Assembly: GCF_008253865.1 (NCBI RefSeq)
Contig: NZ_CP042331.1
Span: 3,816,001-3,880,000 of the forward strand
DNA from: Bosea sp. F3-2
GTDB taxonomy: Bacteria; Pseudomonadota; Alphaproteobacteria; Rhizobiales; Beijerinckiaceae
DNA length: 64,000 bases
Direction of reading: 5' to 3'
Each line of letters opens with the position of its first letter. Position 1 is the stretch's first letter. The position numbers were made by a program, and so were the translations under genes. Under the pieces are notes generated by a model. The model saw nothing but the letters and a program-made list of their open reading frames with translations, was not told where the DNA came from and did not search any database. Shown here piece by piece: positions 49,043 to 57,843 of the stretch.

Positions 49043-50527
49043 ATGCTGAAGCTCTGGCGGACATCGCTCTCGCAGCATTCGAAGCGGCTGGCGGCCATCG
49101 TGCTGCCCGGCCTGCTGCTCGTCGGCTGCCTCGGCGACCAGAGCCCGTTCGTGCCGGCGAGCACGAATTCGAGCGACGAGATCGCCCCGCGCATCAGCAC
49201 CGTCCAGCGGGCTTCGGACCAGGAGCATCAGCGCCTGCTCGCGGCCTTCGGCGGCGAATACCGCGCGCCCAAGGCCCGCGCGGCGCTGGACGAGGTCGTC
49301 CAGAGGCTCGCCAAGGCCGGCGAGGGCCAGATCGGCCATTACGAGATCACCATCCTCAATTCGCCGGTGGTCAACGCCTTCGCCCTGCCCAATGGCCGGC
49401 TCTATGTCACGCGCGGCCTGCTCGTGCTGGCCAACGACACCTCCGAAATCGCTTCGGTGCTGGCGCATGAAATCGCCCATGTCACTGCCCAGCACGCCGT
49501 CGAGCGCGCCGAAAAGGAGGCGGAATCGGCGCTGGTGAGCCAGGTCGTCTCGCAGGTCCTCAAGGACCCCTCGCAGGGCGCCGCCGTCAAGGCCGGCTCG
49601 AAGCTCTCGCTCGCCCGGTTCTCGCGCCAGCAGGAGCTCACCGCCGACCAGATCAGCGTGCGCAATATCGCGCGCGCCGGTTACGATCCCTATGGCGCCG
49701 GCCGCTTCCTGGCGACGCTCGGCCGCAACACCGCCTTCCGCAACAGCAGCCAGAACCAGAGCGCCGACGACAAGCGGCTCGACATCCTCTCCAGCCACCC
49801 GCAGACGCCCGAGCGCATCGCCGCTGTGACCAATGCGGCCCGCCAGATTGCCGCCCCCGGCATCGGCGAGCGCGACACCAACCGCTGGCTCAACGCGATC
49901 GAGGGCCTGGCCTATGGCGACGACCCGCGCGACGGCGTGGTGCGCGGCCGGCGCTATCTCAACAGCACCTTGCGTATCGGCTTCACCGCGCCCGAAGGCT
50001 TCAGCCTGGAGGCCGCGCAGGACATGGTGATCGGCGTCAGCGCCAGCGGCTCCCAGGCGCTGCGCTTCGATTCGGTGACGCTGAAAAGCGGCCAGACACT
50101 GGAAGCCTATGTCGCCGCCGGCTGGATCGAGGGTGTCGTGACGACCGGCATCGAGAAGATCGAGATCGCCGGACAGCCGGCCGTGATCGCCCACGGCAAG
50201 GGCACGGACTGGATGTTCCGCCTCGCCGCCGTGCAGGTCGGCGAGCGCGTCTACCGCTTCATCCTCGCCGCGCGCGGCGCGAGCGATCCCGAGCGGGCGA
50301 TGCGCGCCATCGCCGACAGCTTCCGCATCCTGAGCCCGGCCGAGGCTCAGGCTGTCCGGCCGATGGTGATCCGGCTGGTCGCTGCCGAGGCCGGCGACAG
50401 CATCGCCAGCATGGCCGAGCGCATGCCGGAGCAGGACCGCCCCGGCGAGCTCTTCCAGCTCCTGAACGGGCTTGACCGCAACGCCGCGCTGACGCCGGGC
50501 CAACGCTACAAGATCGTTGCCGAATAA
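49043..50527 (+). CDS. M48 family metalloprotease lipoprotein with a LysM-like C-terminus
   Basis: This zinc metalloprotease has 494 residues and resembles BepA/LoiP quality-control proteases of the outer membrane. A lipoprotein signal ends at Cys29 (LLLVGC). The active site HEIAH is at residues 142-146, with the third ligand in the ELTADQISV segment. A middle domain follows (RIGFTAPEGFSLEAAQDMVI). The final 55 residues resemble LysM (RLVAAEAGDSIASMAERM and LTPGQRYKIVAE). A strong GAGGAT precedes the ATG. It is probably involved in outer-membrane protein assembly or turnover. Confidence 0.92.
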   Translation: MLKLWRTSLSQHSKRLAAIVLPGLLLVGCLGDQSPFVPASTNSSDEIAPRISTVQRASDQEHQRLLAAFGGEYRAPKARAALDEVVQRLAKAGEGQIGHYEITILNSPVVNAFALPNGRLYVTRGLLVLANDTSEIASVLAHEIAHVTAQHAVERAEKEAESALVSQVVSQVLKDPSQGAAVKAGSKLSLARFSRQQELTADQISVRNIARAGYDPYGAGRFLATLGRNTAFRNSSQNQSADDKRLDILSSHPQTPERIAAVTNAARQIAAPGIGERDTNRWLNAIEGLAYGDDPRDGVVRGRRYLNSTLRIGFTAPEGFSLEAAQDMVIGVSASGSQALRFDSVTLKSGQTLEAYVAAGWIEGVVTTGIEKIEIAGQPAVIAHGKGTDWMFRLAAVQVGERVYRFILAARGASDPERAMRAIADSFRILSPAEAQAVRPMVIRLVAAEAGDSIASMAERMPEQDRPGELFQLLNGLDRNAALTPGQRYKIVAE

Positions 50528-50610
50528 CGTTCCTTCACAAGGCCGAGAGCCGCCCTGCACACGGCAAATCCGCCGCTATGATCGCCGCCATAACGCAAAA
50601 GGGAGCGGAT

Positions 50611-51480
50611 ATGGCACTCGATCGCAGGATCGTCGAACTCTACGACGAATACACCCACAAGCCGCTCGACCGACGCATCTTCATGCACCGGCTGCTCGCC
50701 ATCGCCGGCTCCACCGCCGCGGCGGAAGCGGCTCTCGCCTTGCTCGAGCCGAACTACGCGCGAGCACAGCAGATCGCGCCGGACGATGCCCGGATCACGA
50801 CATCGCGCCTCGACACCACTGTCGATGGCGTCGCCATCAAAGGCTATCTCGCCACGCCGAAGGCCCAGGCCAAGCGGGGCGGGGTGCTCGTCATCCATGA
50901 GAACCGCGGGCTCAACCCGCATATCGAAGACATCACCCGGCGCATGGCGCTGGAAGGCTTCACCGCACTCGGCCTCGACTTCCTCACCCCAGTCGGCGGC
51001 ACGCCGGGCGACGCAGACGCCGCCCGCGCGCTTTTCCCGCAACTGTCCACAGAGGCCGTCGTCAGACAGGGCCGCGCGGCCCTGAAATACCTCGCCTCCC
51101 GCCCGGACGCGAACGGCAAGGTCGGGGCCGTCGGCTTCTGCTGGGGCGGCGGCGCGGTCAACGACCTCGCCGTCTCCGCGCCGGAGCTTGCAGCAGGTGT
51201 CGTCTTCTACGGACGCTCGCCCGATCTCGCCAAGGTGCCGCTGATCAAGTCCCGCCTCCTGATCCAGCAGGCCGCACGCGATACGCGCCTCGTCCAGATG
51301 CTGCCCGATTACGAGAAGGCGCTGAAAGCCGCCGGCATCCACTACGATGCGATCGTCTATCCGGATGTCGACCACGCTTTCATGAACGACACCAGCGCCG
51401 AGCGCTACGATGCCGCAACCGCCAAGCAGGCCTGGCAGCGCACGGTCACCTTCCTCAAGGCGGGAACGGGCACGGCCTGA
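50611..51480 (+). CDS. Dienelactone hydrolase family protein
   Basis: This alpha/beta hydrolase of 289 residues starts at the ATG at 50611 after GGGAG. The nucleophile is Cys177 in GFCWGGG, as in classical dienelactone hydrolases; Glu97 (IHENRG) and His255 (DVDHAF) complete the likely active site. The N-terminus has DRRIFMHRLLAIAGSTAAAE, a possible twin-arginine signal, so the enzyme may act in the periplasm. It converges on carD across a shared terminator. The natural substrate is unknown; ester or lactone hydrolysis is inferred from the family. Confidence 0.9.
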   Translation: MALDRRIVELYDEYTHKPLDRRIFMHRLLAIAGSTAAAEAALALLEPNYARAQQIAPDDARITTSRLDTTVDGVAIKGYLATPKAQAKRGGVLVIHENRGLNPHIEDITRRMALEGFTALGLDFLTPVGGTPGDADAARALFPQLSTEAVVRQGRAALKYLASRPDANGKVGAVGFCWGGGAVNDLAVSAPELAAGVVFYGRSPDLAKVPLIKSRLLIQQAARDTRLVQMLPDYEKALKAAGIHYDAIVYPDVDHAFMNDTSAERYDAATAKQAWQRTVTFLKAGTGTA

Positions 51481-51503
51481 GCCCGCCGGGAGCCGGCAAC
51501 AAA

Positions 51504-51529
51504 AAACCCGGCGGTCGCCCGCCGGGTTT
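51504..51529. terminator. Bidirectional rho-independent terminator between the dienelactone hydrolase gene and carD
   Basis: AAACCCGGCGG-TCGC-CCGCCGGGTTT is an 11-bp stem with A's on the left and T's on the right. It can stop both converging transcripts; the longer T-run is on the minus strand, for carD. Confidence 0.85.
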
Positions 51530-51554
51530 CGCATCCTGGAAGGAAAGACGCCGC

Positions 51555-52154
51555 TCAGGCAGCCTCTTCCTGCAGGTCCTCGTTGTCGTTCTCGAGATCC
51601 GCATCGGCATCGGCCGCCTCGGTCTTGCTGGCGCGGCGCGGCGACTTGGCGAGCTGCCCTTCGATCTTCTTGAGCGCCTCGGTCTCGGTGACGTCGTCGA
51701 CCACCGCGATCTCGCGGGTCATGCGGTCGAGGGCGGCCTCATAGAGCTGGCGCTCGGAGTAGGACTGCTCGGGCTGCGCCTCGGAGCGGTAGAGATCGCG
51801 CACCACCTCGGCGATGGCGACGAGATCGCCCGAATTGATCTTCGCTTCGTATTCCTGTGCGCGGCGCGACCACATGGTGCGCTTGATGCGGGCGCGGCCG
51901 GTGAGCGTGGTCAGCGCCTTGGCGACGGATTCGGCGTCGGCGAGCTTGCGCAGGCCGACGCTGGCGGCCTTCGCGGTGGGAACGCGCAACGTCATCTTGT
52001 CCTTGGAGAAGCTGACCACGAAGAGTTCGAGTTTGAAACCTGCGACTTCCTGTTCCTCGATCGCCGTAATCTGGCCGACGCCATGGGACGGATAGACGAC
52101 GTATTCGCCCGTCTTGAAACCCTGGCGCACAACAGCTTTCTTCGCAGTGGACAT
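51555..52154 (-). CDS. carD: CarD family transcriptional regulator
   Basis: This RNA polymerase-binding protein stabilises open complexes. It has 199 residues from the ATG at 52154 with AGGAG ten bases upstream; the open frame above is not conserved-like. The RNA-polymerase interacting domain comes first (FKTGEYVVYPSHGVGQITAI), then a helical DNA-binding domain with the key tryptophan (RIKRTMWSRRAQEYEAKINS). An acidic tail (residues 165-199) ends the protein. It follows fdxA on the same strand, as is typical in alphaproteobacteria, but after a 375-base gap that should hold its own promoter. Confidence 0.94.
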   Translation of the reverse strand: MSTAKKAVVRQGFKTGEYVVYPSHGVGQITAIEEQEVAGFKLELFVVSFSKDKMTLRVPTAKAASVGLRKLADAESVAKALTTLTGRARIKRTMWSRRAQEYEAKINSGDLVAIAEVVRDLYRSEAQPEQSYSERQLYEAALDRMTREIAVVDDVTETEALKKIEGQLAKSPRRASKTEAADADADLENDNEDLQEEAA

Positions 52155-52529
52155 GCCGTTACGACTCCTGACCGGCCCGCTCGACGCGAGCACGCGATGA
52201 TCCGTCTCCGTCCGGCTGGCCGGAGACTTTCCGCCTGACGCGACCCTAGAAAGGCACCGCTTCACGCTCCCTTAGTCGACTGCTTCATTCGCCCTGGATG
52301 AGACCGACAATTAAAATCCGGCACAGAGGCCGGTCATCATGTCGTTCCGATCTTTTGGGGGCACCCCATTTCTGGGAATCTCGCAGGGGCATGCGGAACC
52401 AATTCGACTGGGGCTAGCTTGTAGCACAAAAAACACGCCGAATCAAAGGTAAACGCCGGCAAGCGTTCTCCTGCGGGGGCATGGCAAAGCTGTGGTTAAC
52501 GCAGCGCGGGGAGCGCAAGAGGGTCTAAA
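52155..52529. other. Leader/promoter region of carD, downstream of fdxA
   Basis: This gap of 375 bases has no gene that I can support. It is less GC-rich than its surroundings in places (for example TTTTTTGTGCTACAAG on the minus strand near 52420-52435, a possible -10 region) and contains a short hairpin (CCGGCACAGAGGCCGG, about 52319-52334). It probably carries the carD promoter and a long leader. Confidence 0.5.
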
Positions 52530-52865
52530 TCAGTCGCCTTCGCCTGGCTCCGCGGAGAACATCTCGAGCTTTCCAGCCACGCCATCGAACGCCTTCGCGT
52601 CCGCCGGCGGCTCCTTCTTCTGGGTGATGTTGGGCCAGCTCGAGGCGTATTTCCCATTGAGCTGCAGCCAGCTTTCGAGGCCGGGCTCGGTGTCGGGCTT
52701 GATCGCCTCGGCCGGGCATTCCGGCTCGCAGACGCCGCAGTCGATGCACTCGTCCGGGTGGATGACGAGCATGTTCTCGCCTTCATAGAAGCAGTCGACC
52801 GGGCAGACCTCGACGCAATCCATGTACTTGCACTTGATGCAGTTCTCGGTGACCACATAGGTCAT
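52530..52865 (-). CDS. fdxA: Seven-iron ferredoxin FdxA
   Basis: This 111-residue electron-transfer protein carries one [3Fe-4S] and one [4Fe-4S] cluster. The cysteine patterns are ENCIKCKYMDCVEVCPVDCF near the start and DECIDCGVCEPECPAEAI from residue 38. The C-terminal extension (LESWLQLNGKYASSWPNITQ) is the usual one for alphaproteobacterial FdxA. It is in the conserved order helicase, S4 protein, fdxA, carD. It probably supplies reducing power to a soluble enzyme; the partner is unknown. Confidence 0.96.
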   Translation of the reverse strand: MTYVVTENCIKCKYMDCVEVCPVDCFYEGENMLVIHPDECIDCGVCEPECPAEAIKPDTEPGLESWLQLNGKYASSWPNITQKKEPPADAKAFDGVAGKLEMFSAEPGEGD

Positions 52866-53034
52866 GGGTCGGCCCTTCCAATGCTTCTAAACAAGCCCAT
52901 AAACCCTTGCCCGGCGCAGGTTCAAGGCTGTTTTCGTGATCTTCGGCAGAACGATTTTTCATTTCGGGGGCGCCGTGGAGACGATTTCCATCTCCAGCCC
53001 GATTTCGGCGCCCACCGATCGCCGGGCGCGAATT

Positions 53035-53099
53035 TAGAGCCCTTGTTTATCGCATTTTCTTCACGCGAACCGGTATCCACTTCGCTCGAAAATGCTCTA
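53035..53099. repeat. Palindromic repeat, family E (degenerate)
   Basis: TAGAGC (53035) and GCTCTA (53094) bound a degenerate core with ATTTTC/GAAAAT and GCGAACCGGTATCCACTTCGC. It overlaps the last three bases of the S4 gene and fills most of the gap before fdxA. Confidence 0.6.
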
Positions 53100-53405
53100 G
53101 TCCTCGCCTTCCGCCTTCGCAAGCGGCGCATCGCCGCTGCCGCCGTCGAGCCGCTCATAGAGCTGCCGCGCCGTCTCGAAAGGGCCGCGCCGCTCGGCAA
53201 AGCCCAGGACCCTGACGACCATGGTGGCGTGCGGCAGAGCGAGCGTCAGCACCGCTCCGACCCGGATGCCCTGCGCCGGATTCTCGGCACGCCGCCCCTC
53301 GATTCGGACATGCCCGTCCTCCACCAAACGCACGGCGGAGGGCCGCGTCCGCGCGAAGCGCGCGAACCACAACCATTTGTCGAGGCGTTGGCGATGCTCC
53401 TGCAA
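53097..53405 (-). CDS. RNA-binding S4 domain protein (Hsp15/HslR-like)
   Basis: This is a 102-residue S4-domain protein (RLDKWLWFARFARTRPSAVR then LVEDGHVRIEGRR) of the heat-shock protein 15 type. That protein binds 50S subunits carrying stalled nascent chains. The start appears to be TTG at 53405, ten bases after GGAGG; no ATG precedes the domain. It follows the helicase gene after 49 bases on the same strand and precedes fdxA. The ribosome-rescue role is taken from the E. coli family member and not shown here. Confidence 0.88.
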   Translation of the reverse strand: MQEHRQRLDKWLWFARFARTRPSAVRLVEDGHVRIEGRRAENPAQGIRVGAVLTLALPHATMVVRVLGFAERRGPFETARQLYERLDGGSGDAPLAKAEGED

Positions 53406-53454
53406 GCGGTCAGCGCCTCCCGGATGCGCTTAGGGTCCGTACTCGTTGTGGACC

Positions 53455-56400
53455 CTAGTTCTTGCTGCCCTCGAGCTGCGCCTTGAGCGCCGCCAGCTTG
53501 GCGAAGGGCGAATCCGGATCCGGCTCGCGATTGGCCTGGCGCGGACGCGGCGCCTGCTGGAAGCGCTCATTGCCGCGCTCCTCGCGCCGCGGACCGCCGG
53601 GGCGGCCGTCGCGCTTGAAATCGGGCCGCGGGCCGCGGCCGCCTTCGGGGCGGCCCTGCCGTGGCTGCTGATCGTCGCGGCGCGGACGCTCGTCATGGCG
53701 CGGCCGCTCATCATGGCGTGGCCGCTCCTGGCGCTGGGCCTGCGCGCCCTCGCCCTCGGCACCTGCGGCAGCCGGGCGCTGCTGGCCGGGACGCTGATCC
53801 CGACGCTGACCTTCCGGGCGACCTTCGCGCTGCGGCCGTTCGCCGCGGCGCTGGTCGCCGTCCCGACGCCCGCGCTGGCCATGCTCGGGCCGGCGCCCGC
53901 CCTGATGGCGATGCGGCCGCCAGACCTCGATGAGCTCGGGCTCGGCCGGCGCGGCTTCGGCGACGGGAACCTCGGCGGCTGCCGCCTCGACAGCTTCTGC
54001 CGCCACCGGCAGGGCCACCAGCGCATCCGCCGGAACCGGTTCGCGCACCTGATCCAGTTCGGCCTCGGTCAGGATCGGCGTATCGGCCGTCTCCACGGCA
54101 GGCGCTTCGACGGCAGGAGCCTCGCCCTCCGCCAGCGCATCTTCGTTCAGCGCCGCAACCGGCTCGCTCGGCCCTTCAGCCTCCGCAGGAACCTCTGCGG
54201 TCTCGCTCGCGGCGGACGCGGTTTCGGCAGCAGCTTCATCAGCGGCGACGGGCTGAGCCGGCTCGGTCGCGGCCGGCGGCGGCGCCAGCGGCACGGTGAT
54301 CGCCGGACCCGGGCGCTTCACCGAGACATAGCCGAGCGAGCGCAGGATCGAGGCGAAATCCTCGCCCGCGCAGCCAACGAGCGAGGTCATCGCGCCGGTG
54401 GCGACGAAGCCGTCCTGATCGGCGGCGCCGGCCGGCGGCGTGCCCTGCGTGACGCCGGGGCGATAGGCGATCGCCGGGCGGATCAGGTCGGCGAGGCGCT
54501 CGAGGATATCGACGCGCACGGCCCGCTCGCCACAGACCCGATAGCCCGCCGCGCGATAGAGCCCCTTCGGCACGGCCTTGTCGACCGGGAAGGAGGTCCG
54601 GCCCGACGCCGCCAGATGGGCGATGTCGTCGAGCCCGGCCGTCTCCGGCCCGCCATGCTTCAGCGCCCATAGCTGGGCGGCGAGCGCACGCGGCGCCGGC
54701 TTCAGCAGCGCCGGCATATAGATGTGGAAAGCGCCGAAGCGGATGCCGAGCTGGCGCAGCGCGGCGCGGCCCTCCTGATCGAGCGCCTTCATCTCCTCGC
54801 CGACCTTGGAGCGCTCGAGCACGCCGAGCGCCTCGGCCGCCTGATAGGCAATGCCGCGCGCGATGCCGATGACGCTCTCGGCCGCTTCGAGGATCTGGAT
54901 CGCGCCGAGCAGGCGGGTGATGTGATTCTTCAGCCAGAGATTGAGGCGCGCCTCGACCTGCTCGCGCGCTGCTCCGGTGAGGTGTTCTTCCACAAGAAGG
55001 CGCAGCCGCGGCTCCAGCACCTTCTCGCCGGCGACAAGGCGCGCCACCGGCTCGCCGGTCCAGCGCACCAGCCCATCATGCGAGAGCACGAAGGCATCAT
55101 CGCCCGCCAGCACGACGCGCGCCGCCCGCGACTCGATCTCGGCGCCGAGCGCCTTCGTCGCCGCCAGGTTCAGGGCCTTGACCTCAGCCCCACCGGCCTT
55201 CGGGTCCGCCGTAAAGCGGAAGCCCTGCAGCATTCCCACGTGCTGGCCCTCGACGAGCACGTCGCCCGTCGCGGTGACCTCAGCCTCCAACATCGCATTC
55301 TCCCGCAAGCGGCGCATCAGCACGCTGGTGCGCCGATCGACAAATCGGTGGGCCAGACGCTCGTGCAGAGCGTCCGACAGCTTGTCCTCTACAAGACGAG
55401 CCATCCCCTGCCAATGCTCAGGATCAGGCAACCAGTCCGGACGATTGGCGACATAGGTCCAGGTCCTGACCTGCGCGATCCTGGCGGAGAGCGTGTCAAT
55501 CTCGCCATCGGTGCGGTCGAGCGAGGCGAGTTGCGTCGCATACCAGTCGGCATCGAGCCTGCCGTGGCGCATCAGCCTGAGATACAGCGTCGTCGCGAGA
55601 TCGGCGTGCTGCATCGGCGAGATCTTGCGGTAGTCGGGCAAGCCGCAGACCTCCCAGAGCCGCTCGACCGCTGCGCGCCCATGCGCCAGCGCCGCGACAT
55701 CGGGGTCCCTTGCCAGAATCTCCAAGGTCGTCATGTCCTCGGCGATCAGCGCTCGCGTCAGCCCGAGTTCAGATGGCTGGATATTGAGCGTGTCGATGAG
55801 GCCGGCGATCGAGCGCAGATCGAGGTCGGAATTGCGCCACTGCATCTGGCGCACCGGCTCGAAGCGATGATTCTCGATCGCCTCGACCAGTTCCGCGTCG
55901 AAGGGCGGGCAGCGCCCGCTGGTGCCGAAGGTGCCGTCGCGCAGATGCCGCCCGGCGCGGCCGGCGATCTGGCCGAATTCGGCCGGGTTGAGCTTGCGGT
56001 AGTGATGCCCGTCGAACTTCCGCTCCCCGGCAAAGGCGATGTGATTGACGTCGAGATTGAGCCCCATGCCGATCGCATCGGTGGCGACGAGGTAATCGAC
56101 ATCGCCGGACTGGTAGATCTCGACCTGGGCATTGCGGGTGCGCGGGCTGAGCGCACCGAGCACGACGGCCGCCCCGCCCTTCTGCCGGCGGATCAGCTCG
56201 GCGATGGCATAGACCTCCTCGACCGAGAAGGCGACGACGGCCGAGCGCGGCGGGAGCCGGGTGATCTTGCGGTCACCGGCGAAGGTCAGGTTGGAGAGGC
56301 GCGGGCGCGTGACGACATTGACGCCGGGGATGAGCTGCTCGATCAGCGGCTTCATCGTCCCGGCGCCGATCAGCATCGTCTCGGCCCGGCCGCGGCGGTT

Positions 56401-56784
56401 GAGCAGCCGATCGGTGAAGACATGGCCGCGGTCGAGGTCGGAAGCGAGCTGGATTTCGTCTATCGCGACGAAATCGACCGCGAGGTCGCGCGGCATCGCC
56501 TCGACGGTGCAGACCCAGAAGCGCGGCCGCTCCGGCTTGATCTTCTCCTCGCCGGTGACGAGGGCGACGGCCTTGAGGCCGACCTTGTCGACCACGCGCT
56601 GGTAGACCTCGCGCGCCAGCAATCTGAGCGGCAGGCCGATCATCCCCGTGGGGTGAGCGACCATGCGCTCGATGGCAAGGTGGGTCTTGCCGGTATTGGT
56701 GGGCCCCAGCACCGCCGTCACGCCATGAGCGCGGGCGGCAGGTGGCAGCGAACGAAACGGAAGCAAGGCGAAGGAGCCGATCAT
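53455..56784 (-). CDS. SUV3-like RNA helicase with a long disordered Arg/Gly-rich tail
   Basis: This superfamily 2 helicase has 1109 residues. Motif I is GPTNTGKTHLAIERM near residue 27, the DEIQ box is VAIDEIQLASDLDRGHVFTD, motif V region LVATDAIGMGLNLDVNHIAF, and motif VI QIAGRAGRHLRDG. The middle resembles the mitochondrial SUV3/alphaproteobacterial helicase family. From about residue 850 the protein is acidic Ala/Glu-rich, and from about residue 990 Arg/Gly/Gln-rich with repeated ERPRHD units. It ends in a conserved SPFAKLAALKAQLEGSKN. It heads the helicase-S4-fdxA row. A role in RNA processing or ribosome assembly is likely. Confidence 0.92.
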   Translation of the reverse strand: MIGSFALLPFRSLPPAARAHGVTAVLGPTNTGKTHLAIERMVAHPTGMIGLPLRLLAREVYQRVVDKVGLKAVALVTGEEKIKPERPRFWVCTVEAMPRDLAVDFVAIDEIQLASDLDRGHVFTDRLLNRRGRAETMLIGAGTMKPLIEQLIPGVNVVTRPRLSNLTFAGDRKITRLPPRSAVVAFSVEEVYAIAELIRRQKGGAAVVLGALSPRTRNAQVEIYQSGDVDYLVATDAIGMGLNLDVNHIAFAGERKFDGHHYRKLNPAEFGQIAGRAGRHLRDGTFGTSGRCPPFDAELVEAIENHRFEPVRQMQWRNSDLDLRSIAGLIDTLNIQPSELGLTRALIAEDMTTLEILARDPDVAALAHGRAAVERLWEVCGLPDYRKISPMQHADLATTLYLRLMRHGRLDADWYATQLASLDRTDGEIDTLSARIAQVRTWTYVANRPDWLPDPEHWQGMARLVEDKLSDALHERLAHRFVDRRTSVLMRRLRENAMLEAEVTATGDVLVEGQHVGMLQGFRFTADPKAGGAEVKALNLAATKALGAEIESRAARVVLAGDDAFVLSHDGLVRWTGEPVARLVAGEKVLEPRLRLLVEEHLTGAAREQVEARLNLWLKNHITRLLGAIQILEAAESVIGIARGIAYQAAEALGVLERSKVGEEMKALDQEGRAALRQLGIRFGAFHIYMPALLKPAPRALAAQLWALKHGGPETAGLDDIAHLAASGRTSFPVDKAVPKGLYRAAGYRVCGERAVRVDILERLADLIRPAIAYRPGVTQGTPPAGAADQDGFVATGAMTSLVGCAGEDFASILRSLGYVSVKRPGPAITVPLAPPPAATEPAQPVAADEAAAETASAASETAEVPAEAEGPSEPVAALNEDALAEGEAPAVEAPAVETADTPILTEAELDQVREPVPADALVALPVAAEAVEAAAAEVPVAEAAPAEPELIEVWRPHRHQGGRRPEHGQRGRRDGDQRRGERPQREGRPEGQRRDQRPGQQRPAAAGAEGEGAQAQRQERPRHDERPRHDERPRRDDQQPRQGRPEGGRGPRPDFKRDGRPGGPRREERGNERFQQAPRPRQANREPDPDSPFAKLAALKAQLEGSKN

Positions 56785-57200
56785 CTCGCCCGCCCATGCG
56801 GGCGGGAGCGTGGACGGGAATCAGGAACGAGTCTGGAACGAAGCGAGGCCGAATCGCGGACTCCGGCAGAATCGGGATTTGTTCCCTTTTCGGAGCTGTC
56901 CTCCCTTCGGCATGGGCCATCCCGGCATAGCGCGCCCTCCCGTGAAACCCTCGTGGCGGCGGCAGCAGGCCGCGCGGCACCTTTCCTATTTAAGCCCTTC
57001 CGCCCCGGAAACGAGAGGCAATTGACGCGAAGGCTTTCCAACCGAACAGGCGCGCGGTCATCCCGGACAAGCCGCGTCAGCGGCGCCGATCCGGGATCCA
57101 TGCCTGAACCTCCATCGGAAGCGCTCCGGCATGGATCCCGGGTCAAGCCCGGGATGACCGCGCGTTTCGGCCGTTCAAATGGCAAGTCGGCCAGACCGCC
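56785..57200. other. Intergenic region between merR and the helicase gene
   Basis: This gap of 416 bases holds the helicase promoter region and one family D repeat (57057-57159). No open frame has a recognisable product or a credible ribosome binding site. Confidence 0.6.
57057..57159. repeat. Palindromic repeat, family D
   Basis: Arms GGTCATCCCGG / CCGGGATGACC outside and CCGGGATCCATGCC / GGCATGGATCCCGG inside, 40 bases downstream of the merR stop. Confidence 0.88.
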
Positions 57201-57647
57201 TCAATGATGGGCGTGAGCGCACTGTCCGTGATCGGCCAGCGCCTCGATGATCGCGCAGTCGCAGGCGGCGACACCGCCAGAACAGGTGGTGGCGATCCGT
57301 TCCAGCTCCTTCTCCAGCGAGCGCAGCTTCGCGATCTTGTCCCGAACCTCTTCGAGATGCGAGACGGAGATCGCATGCGCCTCGTCGCAAGCGATGCCGG
57401 GCGTATCGGAGAGCCTGAGCAGCGTGCGGATATTGTCGACGGCGAAGCCGAGATCGCGCGCATGCTTGATGAAGGCGAGCCGCTCGGCATGGCGCCGGCC
57501 GTAGCGGCGCTGGTTGCCCTCGGAGCGTTCCGGCGGCGGCAGGAGCCCGACCTGCTCGTAATAACGGATCGTCTCGACCTTGACTCCGGTGCGCTCCGCC
57601 AGCGCGCCGATCGGCATCACGCGTTCGAGCCTGTCCAGTGCAGCCAT
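57201..57647 (-). CDS. MerR family metal-responsive regulator, CadR/PbrR-like
   Basis: This 148-residue MerR regulator starts at the ATG at 57647 after GAGGTGAGG; the next in-frame ATG is at codon 11. The DNA-binding part is IGALAERTGVKVETIRYYEQ, a dimerisation helix follows, and Cys87, Cys122 and Cys129 are present. Counted from the second ATG these become 77, 112 and 119, the positions reported for metal ligands in CadR. A His/Cys-rich tail (DHGQCAHAHH) is a further metal-binding element. No transporter lies next to it, so its target is elsewhere. The dyad in its own promoter suggests autoregulation. Confidence 0.88.
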   Translation of the reverse strand: MAALDRLERVMPIGALAERTGVKVETIRYYEQVGLLPPPERSEGNQRRYGRRHAERLAFIKHARDLGFAVDNIRTLLRLSDTPGIACDEAHAISVSHLEEVRDKIAKLRSLEKELERIATTCSGGVAACDCAIIEALADHGQCAHAHH

Positions 57648-57659
57648 GGCCTCACCTCA

Positions 57660-57682
57660 AAAGCTATAGTCTCTACAGCTTT
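57660..57682. promoter_or_regulatory. MerR-type dyad in the merR promoter
   Basis: AAAGCTATAGTCTCTACAGC then TTT; the arms AAAGCT and AGCTTT with CTATAG/CTACAG inside match the spaced dyads of CadR/ZntR-type promoters. It lies 13 bases upstream of the merR start codon. Confidence 0.6.
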
Positions 57683-57731
57683 AGATAGACCGCGCCGCCC
57701 ACATGGCAAGAGCCTATCCGCACGGCCGCGC

Positions 57732-57835
57732 CGTCATTCTCGGGCGGAGCGAAGCGCAGACCCGAGAATCTCTGGCAAGCAGAGGCTCCGGAGCCTCCGC
57801 GTCACGAGATGCTCGGGTCAAGCCCGAGCGTGACG
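57732..57835. repeat. Palindromic repeat, diverged family D type
   Basis: Arms CCGTCATTCTCGGGC... and GCCCGAGCGTGACGG outside, with hairpins AGACCCGAGAATCTC and GATGCTCGGGTCAAGCCCGA inside. It lies between kdsD and merR. Confidence 0.75.
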
Positions 57836-57843
57836 GGCTGGGA

